NCBI RefSeq assembly: GCF_902459465.1
Contig: NW_022985738.1
Location: forward strand, 26,621 to 90,620
Direction of reading: 5' to 3'
DNA: 64,000 bases
Source: Asterias rubens
Lineage: Eukaryota; Echinodermata; Asteroidea; Forcipulatida; Asteriidae
Under the pieces are notes generated by a model. It was not told the origin of the DNA. It saw only the letters and a program-made list of their open reading frames with translations, and made no database searches. Shown piece by piece: positions 36,201-50,070 of this stretch (positions are counted from its first letter, which is position 1; every line of letters starts with the position of its first letter). The translations under genes and the position numbers were made by a program.

Positions 36201-37190
36201 TGCTCTTTATTGATGAGAGGTGAGGGTGGTGCGCAAGACTGTGAGAGCAATATAGTAAATACACACTAAACAATTCTGGGTCAAAATTTACCAACATTCC
36301 GGGTCCAAGGGTACCTGACTTATCATGGGGTCAGGTTGACCCAGTAACTGGTTAAAATAAAGAGATGATGACCAGGATTGCGTCAGTTTGACAGTTTAAC
36401 AAATGTTTGTGTATTTTTTTGCACAAAGTCCCCGGGTCAGCAGAACCCACAACTAATGCTCACGTAATTATTTCATATTATTTGATCGCACAAAAATAAA
36501 CACTGTCTGCAATTATGTTTGTCAGTTATAACAGTCTGTTAAAAATACTTATTACTTCTAAAACTTAGGAATTCTCCAGAAGAAAACCAAAGACATGCCG
36601 CCAACCATAAACGTTGTCCAAATAGTCTATATAGAATACGTATACATGTAGGTCACACATTAATTTGTCTGAAAACTCCGTTCACATCAGCATAGTTTTT
36701 GATTTAACGTCTCGTATTAATAAGAGCTTAATTTAATCTTGGTACAACAGCCTTGAGTTGCATTTGCAGATACCTAAGTCTAAGTAGTAATATTTTGTGC
36801 ATGCTTTGATAGTATATATTTGTTTTTAATGAAATATGCATAACTGAAAACACTGAATTGAATGCAAAATTAGAAATTGGTTCGGCCCGAAAGTTATATT
36901 TAAAACAGGAAATGCGTTTTCATTATTTGGGAAAAACATTTTGGCATTTTAATGAAAAATTGAGCCCCAATAAACCGTCGAGTTAATGTTATCTAAAGCC
37001 CAAAACACTATACTGGCTACACTATATTTTTTTATCATAGGCCTAACACGTATCCATTAGTGAGAATTGTTCATCATGGTGTCTGAGAACTATGGCATCT
37101 GTGACAATAAGTCATTATTTATCTCGAACTAATCCGGAAACTTATAAGAGAATTATAAAGCTAAATATGGCTCCAAACCAGTCAAAAGTT
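33271..37190. other. Intergenic region between diverging LLTP and subtilase promoters
   Basis: No supported gene. Open frames are short and lack exon signals or family resemblance. Contains an (ATA)n repeat, poly-G runs near 34878 and 35717 and AT-rich DNA. As it separates two outward-facing TATA promoters, it may hold shared regulatory elements, but I can name none. Confidence 0.6.
34320..34430. repeat. (ATA)n and second copy of the GGCGCCGGTC repeat
   Basis: (ATA)n at about 34321-34350 followed by CATTCAAAGGCGCCGGTCG, paralleling 9720-9820. Confidence 0.6.
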
Positions 37191-37192
37191 AG

Positions 37193-37199
37193 TATAAAA
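37193..37199 (+). promoter_or_regulatory. Subtilase gene TATA box
   Basis: AGTATAAAAGGG about 30 bases before a short non-coding exon that ends ACAAG|GTAAGT at 37255. Confidence 0.65.
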
Positions 37200-37221
37200 G
37201 GGAACAGAAAGAGAGGATGGA

Positions 37222-37255
37222 TCACAAGCTGTATCTCACAAGCCTGACAAACAAG
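37222..37255 (+). other. Subtilase 5' UTR exon
   Basis: Inferred leader exon between the TATA box and the donor GTAAGT at 37256. The leader intron ends at TATGATAG (37690), ten bases before the start codon. The exact start is inferred from TATA spacing. Confidence 0.5.
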
Positions 37256-37699
37256 GTAAGTGCTGGTAGGGAGAGCACCGTGGGATCGGACTGCCCTGAC
37301 CGGTGTGGTTGAGGGCCATGTGCCCCGCAAGTTGGGGTCATTTTTCGTGCGGGTTTGGACTTTGGGTATACATCAGACAGTTTTCAGTGACGCTAATGTG
37401 ATACAAATAATATGACAGAACAAAACAATTGTTGCAGAGTATTTCAAGTTATTGGAGTCTTATTTTACCAAGTTATTGAACAGTTTGCCAAAAGCCATGA
37501 TGACAAATTATTGTATGAATAGCAAAAGGCTAGCGCTTTTTATTTCTGCCAATTTGGTTTCGTTATTCCTAAAAAAAAACACACAGTATTTCTTAAAACC
37601 ATGCCTTTTACAGGGGATACCATTTCTTTCCGTTCACCTAAGCATTATTTTGTTTTATTGTTCTTCTTTTTTCTCTTGTGTCTATGATAGATTCTCAAC

Positions 37700-40789
<3,090 letters not shown>

Positions 40790-41170
40790 GGTAAGGGACC
40801 GTTTTGTGTTACACACTATTACACTACAAACACTCCCAGCCCCATCTGGACCTCCAAAATCGGGATCAATTCTTGCCCAGATGCTTTTAGAGATGTATGA
40901 ACGAGCTGCGCATTGACGAGGGAAAAGGGGGGAAAACACTCATACTATCAAGTTCCATTTTAAATGTAGTTTGATAGTATGTTTTTTGTTGTTATTAAAC
41001 AACAGATTGTTTTCGGCATACTAGCAGTGGTTGTTTCAATATCTGTAGCAGCTGCGTGGTTGAAATGTTGGTTTTAAAACCTCAACAAATCATCAAGCAT
41101 GTTCACTTTTCTATACATATTATTAACCATCAATCTCTTATGGCGAAATTATAATTTGAGACGGCAGCGT

Positions 41171-41483
41171 ATACCTTTGCTAATTACTGCACACGTAAAT
41201 AACCATTTGGTAAAGAACAATAGAGAGCTGTTGATATTTTAAAACATTGCTAGCAACGACCCACACTTTGAAGTTGATGCAAATTAATGTGAGAAAAGCT
41301 TTAAGCGAGAAGCCTTGTCAGACACAATTATTTACGACAAGGTTTTTTTCTCTTCTTTCATCTACAACTTCGATGACCATTTGAGCCAAGATTTTCACAG
41401 GTTTGTAACTTCATGTTGGGACACACTATGAATAAAAATACTGGTCTGTAACAACAATCAAAAGTATATGCATTGCCTTTACA
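41171..41483. mobile_element. MITE family 1, degraded copy in the subtilase 3' UTR intron
   Basis: GAGAGCTGTTGATATTTTAA, TCACAGGTTTGTAACTTCAT and a degraded GTATATGCATTGCCTTTA end. Confidence 0.65.
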
Positions 41484-41574
41484 CCGACAAGAATGTATTA
41501 TCATATTGTACTGTTAAGCGTCTCCTTATAACAACTTTGATTTACACCGTTTCTTTTTGTCTTTCCTTTTGTAG

Positions 41575-41740
41575 GTAGCCTATTAATGCAACCATTGAAG
41601 TGGTCGAGTCCCTGAGTTTGGTGACTATAAATTTAGGTAGTTTATATAATATACAAGTTAATTTGTTTATCTTTGCGTTTCTCATACTAAGAAACGATAA
41701 ATAATTGATGATGATGAATAAATAAAAAGATCAGTAGAAT
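41575..41740 (+). other. Subtilase 3' UTR exon and poly(A) signals
   Basis: The stop codon is followed at once by AAG|GTAAGG (donor at 40791). The acceptor TTTTGTAG at 41574 starts a terminal non-coding exon with overlapping AATAAA hexamers at 41717-41726. The intron in the 3' UTR holds a degraded MITE. Confidence 0.6.
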
Positions 41741-42681
41741 AGAAAGAAAGCACGGATCTCAATTTGTCGCTTAATTTCGTCTGAGACTTTTCGTATTTTG
41801 CAAGAACCCCCCCCCCAAAAAAAAAAAAAAAAGTCCCTGACACAATTTTTTGGGTAAAATAAATCAAATTAAGAGAATCTAATTTATGTATTTCTTTTCT
41901 TTAGTACACATCGTTAATACAAACACACCGTCTGAACTTGCACGAGAAATAATGTCCCAAAGTCATGCAATAACTTTTTAACTCTTAAAGGTAGATAACA
42001 TCATTTCCAGACATGAAAGCAAATTAGTTTAAAGTTCCTATACAAAATAACTTCCTGGAGTGAAAGCTTATCATTCACAGTGTTCAGTGTTGGTGTTGAT
42101 GAATTTTTACGAAAACATGCAATTCTGTATCATTTCGAAGCAATGGTCACCGACCATCGTTTGAACGTGTGAGTTTTAACACGGCAAGCTTAACATCGTC
42201 ACGATTTGCTCTTCTTCGCGACATCTTTCTCTCTATTTTTTCGGACAATAATGTAAACAAGTCACTGAAATGATACTTCATATCAAATCCTATTCGACAA
42301 ATTTTCTCGAAATTACAACAATAACTAATGATGTAATTTCCATGTTAAGAGTATTTTCGAACGTATATAAGCACAATACAATAATAATCATCTGTTAAAT
42401 CTACACACACGTATCTACCGAACCAAAGATGAAAAAGGTTGGTGAAGAAATAGGCCTTCTTGTAACAAAAAAGAGTAAACTCCAGAATTTGCAAGTATGT
42501 AAACACAATTCAGCTCCTTCTAGACAATGTCATCAAATTTAGAAAGTGAAATCAACTGATTTAGTTGGCTGATGATTCGCCTTGCCTATATCAGTTCACA
42601 TTAAACGCAACATGATTAATAGCATATTAAAAAGAATGCACTCGCAACCTTGTATTGTTCATGTCAAATGGGATTTTGTTT

Positions 42682-42948
42682 AAAAGCACTGGACGCTATT
42701 GGTAATTACTCAAATTTATTGTGAGCACAACAACTTTCTTGGTATTAAACGAGCAATGAAGAGCTATTGATTTTATAGAGAAACGGCTCCCTCTAAAATA
42801 GTTTGAGAAACAGCTATAATTTCCCAATGTATTCATCATTCTTTTGCCACTTCGATGATCAATTGAGTCAACATTTCACAGATTTGTTATTTTACAAATA
42901 TGTTGATAAACAAAGTGTTTGACAATACTGAAGGTGTCCAGTGCATTA
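42682..42948. mobile_element. MITE family 1, shortened copy
   Basis: AAAAGCACTGGACGCTATTG to GGTGTCCAGTGCATTATG. Confidence 0.7.
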
Positions 42949-43032
42949 TGCATTTTCAATACTCGCCAGGCTTGCGTAGGCTATTGACAAGGCAAATGGT
43001 ATGTTGTTGCAGTATAGACCTTTTCGTAAATA

Positions 43033-43038
43033 TTTATT
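43033..43038 (-). terminator. NTR gene poly(A) signal
   Basis: AATAAA on the minus strand about 175 bases past the stop codon. Confidence 0.45.
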
Positions 43039-43212
43039 TCGCAAACGCTAACTGTTGACTGGGGTGCATGCTGGTCTAGCTAGCAATCAAACTGTATCTC
43101 TCTCTATACCAATAGCACCTCATTACTGAAATAATATTTGCGATAAGGTCTATACGGTCTTCATACTATAGCGCCCTCCATTGTTTGAACTTCTACAGGC
43201 TGTACTTAATTT

Positions 43213-44447
43213 TTATGAGTAGCAGGGCACCTTGAATTTGCCATTGAGCAGATCAGCAAACACGGTTCCAGTGAATTCATGTGCCTTCATGATGTAACTA
43301 TTGCAGCTATCGGAGAAGATACGGTAGTTGAATTTCAGACTCTGTTGACCTGCACGTGAGGGTGGACAAAAACGCAAAATTTTCTTAAAAAGGAATGATT
43401 GCAAATTCTATATTTTTTCTATGGTTGACATGAATGTTTAAATTTTCGGTTCTACCTATAAGAATACAAGCCCATAATGTCCATTATTTCGGTCTGTCAA
43501 CCAATTGTGCCCACCAAACAAATAACATGTAGCCTACACTTTTCACATTATACTGTAGAGAAGATAACGAAAGAAAATTTGAAACAGCGAAAGTTCATTA
43601 CCTGTTTATAACTTTTTGGCTATTGAAAATTAACAATTCGGGGAGGGATAATATTTCATTATTAAACAGGCAAATTTATCTTAAATACAAATAAAAATGT
43701 CTTCAATCATTGAGAAATAAATATGCGTTTTGTAACTTTTCGACTGTGCCAGACACAGATCAGACATGACTATTAAATCCAAAGTTACCGTTAATTGATC
43801 CAAATCGATAAATGAATTTCCCTCATACTCACCCACTGCGAAATAAAAGTAATCGCCTTCTTTCATGGTCCGAACGGGACAGATGTGTTTGTCGTACATC
43901 GTGCGGAGAGTGACCACCGAACCAACGAACACATCATTGCCTTCACCGCGGAAAATCTCGGTCATCTCAACGTCATAGTCCACGTAACCTCTTCGCTCTC
44001 CGCCGAAGACACGAACCACTTTCCCGGAAAATACTGGAGGGTGGGTAAAGGAGAGTATTGTAAACTTAGGGACGTGGATGTTTCATACTTATTATTACGC
44101 CAAACTAATATATTTTGTCGTCATTACAAACTAACTATTAAACGAAACAGCAGCAACAACAAAGTACCCCCCCCACACACATACAAAAATTAAAATTAAA
44201 ATAAAAACCAGCACCACACAATAAACAAGAACAGAACAATACACAAACAACAATGTAAACTTGCCCCCAAACAAGGAAAAATGATTAGCATCTTACTGTA
44301 CACGAAGCGGTCATCGCAAAGCGTGAGTTCCTCATCTTCCCATTCGCAGTCATAAGTACACCTTTTAGATGAAGCAATGGGTACCAACAGCACACACAAG
44401 CCGAAGATAACCAGTCCAATGCTTGCCATGGTATACGACGCCATCAT
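43213..44447 (-). CDS. Secreted single-domain NTR (TIMP-like fold) protein
   Basis: Coding exons 44297-44447, 43833-44033 and 43213-43349 encode 162 residues. A hydrophobic signal peptide (IGLVIFGLCVLLVPIASS) is followed by six cysteines at 30, 34, 44, 102, 133 and 160. Their spacing from the first (0, 4, 14, 72, 103, 130) closely tracks the N-domain of TIMPs (0, 2, 12, 69, 98, 123). The strand after Cys44 reads FVYIFSGKVVRVFG, the usual NTR 'F.....G.V' strand, and IFSDSCNSY suits the C-terminal helix region. It lacks a TIMP C-domain. The first Cys follows Lys-Arg and is a CxxxC rather than CxC, so metalloproteinase inhibition is uncertain. It could be any NTR-type secreted binding protein. 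Confidence 0.75.
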
Positions 44448-44779
44448 AGAACAGTCGTTGATCTTTCAAACGTTCCTGGTGTGGAGAGAACAAAGTGACT
44501 TAGCGATAACATAAAGCAAAGTAGAAGTTAAGAGACGTTTCGAGAAACGATAGGGTCGAAACGTTAAGCCACTAATTGTTTTTATTGTTTTTTTATTTAT
44601 TTTGTATACCAAGGTTTGTGAGCGCTGTGCAACAGTTAATTTTTTTAAACTCATAGATCCTCATCTCCTCTGGTGATCCTCATTACCTTCTTATGTCCTC
44701 TTTTAAGTTTCTTTTGATTGCCATGACTTATTAAGTGCCCTTTTAAACTTAATGACCACCAACCAATACCAACTATAAC

Positions 44780-45004
44780 ACTGTAAAAAATATCCATAAA
44801 AAAAATATGCGTAAAACGGTGCTTTACCTAGCAGCTAGGGTGCCATGTAAAGTTTCGTAAATTGCACGGTGGAAGTTTTATAATATTGTGCCTTAAAGGG
44901 GTAGTTTGCAAAACTTCCACCGTGAAATTTACGGTGCTTTAACTGATGGCAGCTATGGTGCCAGGTAAAGTGCCGTAAATTTCACGGATTTTCTTTTTAC
45001 CATG
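44780..45004. mobile_element. Palindromic MITE with CACGGTGGAAGTTTT arms
   Basis: CGTAAATTGCACGGTGGAAG on the left is mirrored by CTTCCACCGTGAAATTTACG on the right (about 44855-44930). Outer GGTGCTTTACCT / CAGGTAAAGTGCC repeats extend it. Confidence 0.75.
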
Positions 45005-45188
45005 TAAGCCCGGTTCAAACATTCTGCAAATGTGAACGCGATACGAATTTGACGGCACACATTGATGTTTTTGCCGCAAATGTTTTGCAGGAGTTGCCCA
45101 CATTCCAACCCGTGCGAATTTTTCGTTGCTTATTAATTGTGAGGTCAAAATTCGCATCGCATTTGCAGGAAGTATGAACCGGGCTTTA
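45005..45188. mobile_element. MITE with TAAGCCCGGTTCA ends
   Basis: TAAGCCCGGTTCAAAC and GTATGAACCGGGCTTTA are terminal inverses, with TTTGCAG and TACGAATTTGAC-type words mirrored inside. It abuts the previous MITE. Confidence 0.75.
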
Positions 45189-45282
45189 CTTCTTAAAAAG
45201 GTAGGCCTACTTTATGACTCTAAGAAAGACACAGACAAACATGAATGAATCAAATACATAAAAACGCAAGTTGTGAAATTAC

Positions 45283-45345
45283 CTTTTGAGTAGAAGATTG
45301 TAAACCTGGCAGCTCCTTTCCTTTCGCTGCTTGGTACTTGGTGTA
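45283..45345 (-). other. NTR gene 5' UTR exon
   Basis: A leader exon ends CAAAAG|GTAATT at 45283. The acceptor CACCAG at 44476 opens the first coding exon 28 bases before the start codon. The 5' boundary is inferred from the TATA box. Confidence 0.5.
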
Positions 45346-45371
45346 AAGTCACTCTCTGCACTTCGAATCGC

Positions 45372-45382
45372 TTTATATATAC
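45372..45382 (-). promoter_or_regulatory. NTR gene TATA box
   Basis: Minus-strand TATATATAAAG about 30 bases upstream of the inferred leader exon. Confidence 0.55.
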
Positions 45383-46083
45383 TAAATATCCGACGAGGAA
45401 ACAACCTAGCAGATGGTGGTCTTGATTCCAGTCACGAACACTTATCAATCTCTTCGTGTTACTTTAAATTCTGAGCTTTTGGTGATTTTTAAAACTCTAT
45501 TTGAAAACTGCATACACCTCATCACACTACTTTCACCAAAACTGATACAGTTGTTTTACAGACTAAATGAAGCAGACCCTATCAAATAAAATCGGTGATT
45601 CAATAACTGAGCAAAATATGGATACAGGTAAATTGTCCCCCTCTGATTTCCCGCTGATTTTTCTGTGAAAGATATTTTTTAATTTTGTTTGACAGCAACA
45701 AATTCAATCGACTGAAACCTTGAATGTTATTTGAAGCGAATCTTTGCACGCACCGACAAGGGTTATGAGTAATGGTATGTTGCTTGAACGAACCACTGAG
45801 TGATTGGTGTTCATGTTATAATTTAATTAAATGCAAGGCGATAATTATAAGAGTAATCATGCAGAACGTGTTGTCTACAAAGTTTCAGTGCAAAAATTCA
45901 AAGTTTTCTGAACTACACTCTGGAGGTGCAGTGTGTAGTGGTTGGCTTTAAAGGAAAACCCAAAACATAAAACAGTCGCTGGACGATGACAAGAGCATGC
46001 GAGTCTTAACGTTGAAACCAATGAGAACTCGTAGTGAAGTTAGTATGAAAAATCCCCTTGATCCACTAGAGCTAAAGTAGCAT

Positions 46084-46137
46084 AGTCCCGGCCGATTTTC
46101 TACCTTCCGCCTAGGTAGAAAATCGGCATGGACTATG
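46084..46137. repeat. Inverted repeat
   Basis: CCGATTTTCTACCT and AGGTAGAAAATCGG are perfect inverses separated by a few bases, with flanking TAGTCC / GGACTA also mirrored. Confidence 0.8.
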
Positions 46138-46749
46138 CAGGACAGCGGGGGTGCCGGGGAAGCGAGACATCCCGCTGGTATAATATTAAAGTAAGACAAG
46201 TTCTCAAAAGAACATAATCTACCTGGCAAGTAAGATTCACACATGGTGTTACCGCAAGCCAAATATATATTGATTCCTCACCATGCAATGCGTCAAGTCC
46301 TATATAACTTGTTAATAATATTTTAAATTAAAAGCCCTCGAGATTGTAGTATCTTAAATTTGTCATCTTATTTTCCGAGTTTCAAAGGCTGGCATGAAAT
46401 TAATAAACATAAGGCACTTGAACAGATCACACAAACACAACGCCTAATTCAATCTATAGGCTTGGGTATTACTTAGTTATCGTCGACTGCGGACACACGA
46501 TTTACTGACGTCTTTAGCACGTAAATACAACATTTAATAACTTTGGGACTAAAGCAGCAAGTTGGCAACTGGCATTTAAAAACATTTTATTATTATTTTT
46601 TTTAATTTAAATTTACTTAAAATTCCATTTTCAAGTAAAATAGCAACGCTCCAAACTCTTTGCACGACCAATTTTGCACGAACATCTTTTATTATATTTC
46701 ATAAAATCTCATCACAACTTTTTTACAATCTCATCACAACCTTTTGGTG

Positions 46750-47110
46750 CTACTTTTCGGTTTGGGCTGCACTCATGTAAATAGTTGGGGTTACATTCAG
46801 ATTTGGGCTATATCTTTACAGAATTTGGGCTACATAAATAGGTTTGGGCTACATAAATAGGTTTGGGCTGCATCAATTTACAGAATTGGGAATACAATAA
46901 GGTTCAGGATATACCATGTATCGAAATAGAGTTACATTTTATGCTATGGCTGAATCATAGTTGGGTTACATGGGCTACATCCATGTAAAGGAACTTAAGA
47001 TACATTAAGTTTCGGGATACCTGTACGAAATTCGGTCTCCGTTGTACGAATTTTAGGTAGCATTCATGTACGAAAATTGGCTACATTTACGTTCGAACTA
47101 CATCCGTGTA
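46750..47110. repeat. Degenerate TTTGGGCTACAT repeats
   Basis: Many variants of TTTGGGCTACATAAATAG and related words at 20-40-base spacing. Low-complexity satellite-like DNA with no coding potential. Confidence 0.65.
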
Positions 47111-48745
47111 CGGAATTGGAGATAAATATTTTGGCTGCATCTAACAACATAATCGAGGCGTTGTTGTTCAAACGTGACTGAGATGCAGAGATGAACTAAG
47201 TACATATTGGGGCATTGCTTGGCAACAGACAGTGCAGGATAAAGTGAGATGGAGAATTGGTGAAGAGGCTTGGTGTGAGTGGGAGTGAAACAGGCTAGAC
47301 GACGACGAGTGACTGCTTTGGACAAACTGTGCTTATCAGATCTCTTTTCACATTGATTGACTCCACAATAATCAAAAAGCGTAAGAATTTTATACAGCAT
47401 CCTACTCGAGCTTATGCACAAAAACGAGATTACCACCAGTGACATTCTCGATTCGATAAAAATAGTACATTAATTTAATTAAAACTACAAAAGCGCCTTT
47501 CGTTGCACGAAAATGTCACGTCAAACAAACCTTGGAATGGGTCTGCATTCATTAATGCTTGACCGAGACGCCGGGGGGGGGGGGGGCTGGAGGAGACACG
47601 GTTTCAAACTAATTACCATGCTATGAGGACTTGAATGAGTCAGCATCCTTCTACCGCGTGACATTCTATCAATATTATTGAAGTATTTTCACAACTTAAC
47701 AATATTATTTATTCATGTCAGGAATGGAGATTCAAAACTCTCTCATCAGGACAACTTGACAATAACACATCTGATAAAAGCACAATATTGACAGCATAAG
47801 CACGGAGCACGAATGGATTTTGCAACCAGCCCTCTCCAGGACAGCAGCAATGCTTTTAGGAGAGTACAGCAATTCAAGATTCAAGGTTCAATATGTTTTG
47901 CATGCTGCCTGTAGTTTCATTTTGCTTGTGAACGACTAAATGGGTCTTTTAAAACCGGTAATTTAGTCGCGAGTATGATTAGCTTCAATGTGAGAGCTCA
48001 CTCACTGATTGATTATTTTAACAAATTTCTGCTCAGCACAAATGAACATGATACAAGATGAACCTTCATGAGGAATTGACATTTGGGTAATAACCTAAAT
48101 CTGGTAAACACTACTGTATTGTGCTTAGCTATTTTATGTGCTTAAGCAGCTCTTTTTATGAAATTGGTTCATGAGTCCAATTCCATAGTGTTAAGCAGAA
48201 AATGATTCTGGCCAAAGTGCTTTGCTCAGCAAAAATCGAGTGGGGCACCAGCCAAATCAATACAGACTAATGCAATTTTGGCTGGTAAACTGAGTCTGGT
48301 AAGCACAATCGATGTGCTTAGCTACTTTGAGTGCAAGCAGTTCTGTGAAATTGAACCCTGGATCGCAGCGAGGACGCGTAAAAATCCCTGTTGACTCTAT
48401 CCTAAAACGCAAACGAAGAAGTCGACTGAACAAATACAGATCCGTCAAATCTGAACGCACGGTAGGGAAAAGGTGGAAAATGAAATGGGAATTCGTCCGA
48501 CCTGATGAATTACGCTGATGAAAATTCAAGGTATTGCGTGGACTCAGATTATTAGCGATTGGTTTTAATTATGTTAAATACATTATATACCTGCTCTAGT
48601 TACTTCCTCGAAGAGATTTCAATTTCACAACGGCTTATATGGGATTTGAGGCATTGCATGGTGAGGTATCACAGTTATATTGGTTTGCGGTAGTAATATG
48701 TAAAGCAAGACAAGTATAGACTATAAACCAAAACAACATTTCATA

Positions 48746-49088
48746 CACTCTAAAAACTAAAGAGTTGAATCCAACACTTGCATGAGTTGGGTGAGTGACT
48801 ACTCTTTGAAAGTGTTGGATCCAGCGTTTTGTTTGTTAAATCTAGCATGTTAATGTAACGCAAAAGGGTTAATTCAACAATTTAAGTGTTATTTCAACAT
48901 TTCTCAAAAAAAATTCTGTTGAATTGTTGGATTAGCTTTTTAAAAAGTTGAACTGGCACTTAAATCGTTGACCGAATACTTTGAAATGCTGGATTTAACA
49001 TATAAAATGCTGGATTCAACACTTTCAAAGTGTAGTCACTCACCGAACTCATGCAAGTGTTGGATTCAACTCTTTAGTTTTTAGAGTG
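48746..49088. mobile_element. TA-flanked foldback MITE, 343 bases
   Basis: Arms of about 80 bases, nearly perfect inverses, starting CACTCTAAAAACTAAAGAG, with a TA dinucleotide at each side. The TA target and ends point to a Tc1/mariner-type non-autonomous element. It looks young because the arms differ at few positions. Confidence 0.88.
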
Positions 49089-49459
49089 TAAGAACATATG
49101 GCAAGTATGCGTTACAGCAAACCAAATATATATGTAGGGTCTGTTCATAATTATCAAGAACGCCCACCGCCGAAATTGTTTTAGAATATTGAATGTAGGT
49201 TCGATGAATCATGCGTTAACACTCCCGCCTGATTGAGAGCTGCTCATTCGTACTGTTTTCGTAACCTACATTATTTTCACTTCACTTGCCGCCAAATTGA
49301 AGTTACGTAGACACTATTTGATGAAGAAATTGTAGTCGTGCCCTGGTTTTTAGTAGAGCATAAATTGTGTGTGAGTAAATCTTCATTTATTGGAACCTGG
49401 ACAAACTCAATTAAACCAGGTTCATATCAAAGAAGGGGAATGGTGACATGAAGTTATCT

Positions 49460-49849
49460 TAAAGGTATAGTGGACACTATTGGTAATTACTCAAAATATT
49501 TATTAGCATAAAACCTTACCTGGTAACGAGTAATAGGGAGAAGTTGATAGTATAAAACATTGTGAGAAACGGCTCACTCTGAGGTGGACTAGTTTTTGAG
49601 GAAGAAGTAGTTTTCCACGTATTTGATTTCAAGACCTCAGGTTTAGAATTTGAGGTCTCGAAATTAAGCATCAGAAAGCACACAACTTCGTGTGACAAGG
49701 GTGTTTTTTCTTTCATTATTATCTCGCAACTTCGACGACCGACTGAGCTCAAATTTTTACAGGTTCGTTATTTTATGCATATGTTCAGATACAGCAAGTA
49801 AGAAGATTGGTCTTTGACAATTACCAATAGTTTCCAATGTCTTTAACAC
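49460..49849 (+). mobile_element. MITE family 1, full copy
   Basis: Ends AAAGGTATAGTGGACACTAT and AGTTTCCAATGTCTTTAA with the usual interior. Confidence 0.85.
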
Positions 49850-49907
49850 AAATTAAAAAAAAAAAAAAAGGGAAATTTGCATCGGAAAAGGGAGTATTAA
49901 CGGTTTT

Positions 49908-50070
49908 ACCCATAATAATACACAGATGTGTCTTATAGCACTAAATGTACTTGCCCGAGCTCTGTGAAAATAAAAAAAATGCAGGCATATTACTCGGGTG
50001 TGATTCGAATCCACAAATAACCAAATAAGCCAAATAACCCTAGAGATTGCCCGGTAGGATAGAGGCTGTT
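49908..50070 (-). mobile_element. SINE-A copy
   Basis: Same order: tail GGTTTTACCCATAATAATAC, ACTCGGGTGTGATTCGAATC (B-box inverse), then AGATTGCCCGGTAGGATAG. Confidence 0.65.

Noticed and set aside
48257..48529. Overlapping open frames on both strands, one basic (KRKRRSRLNKY)
   Set aside because: No signal peptide, splice context or family match; adjacent to MITE-like sequence, so probably chance.
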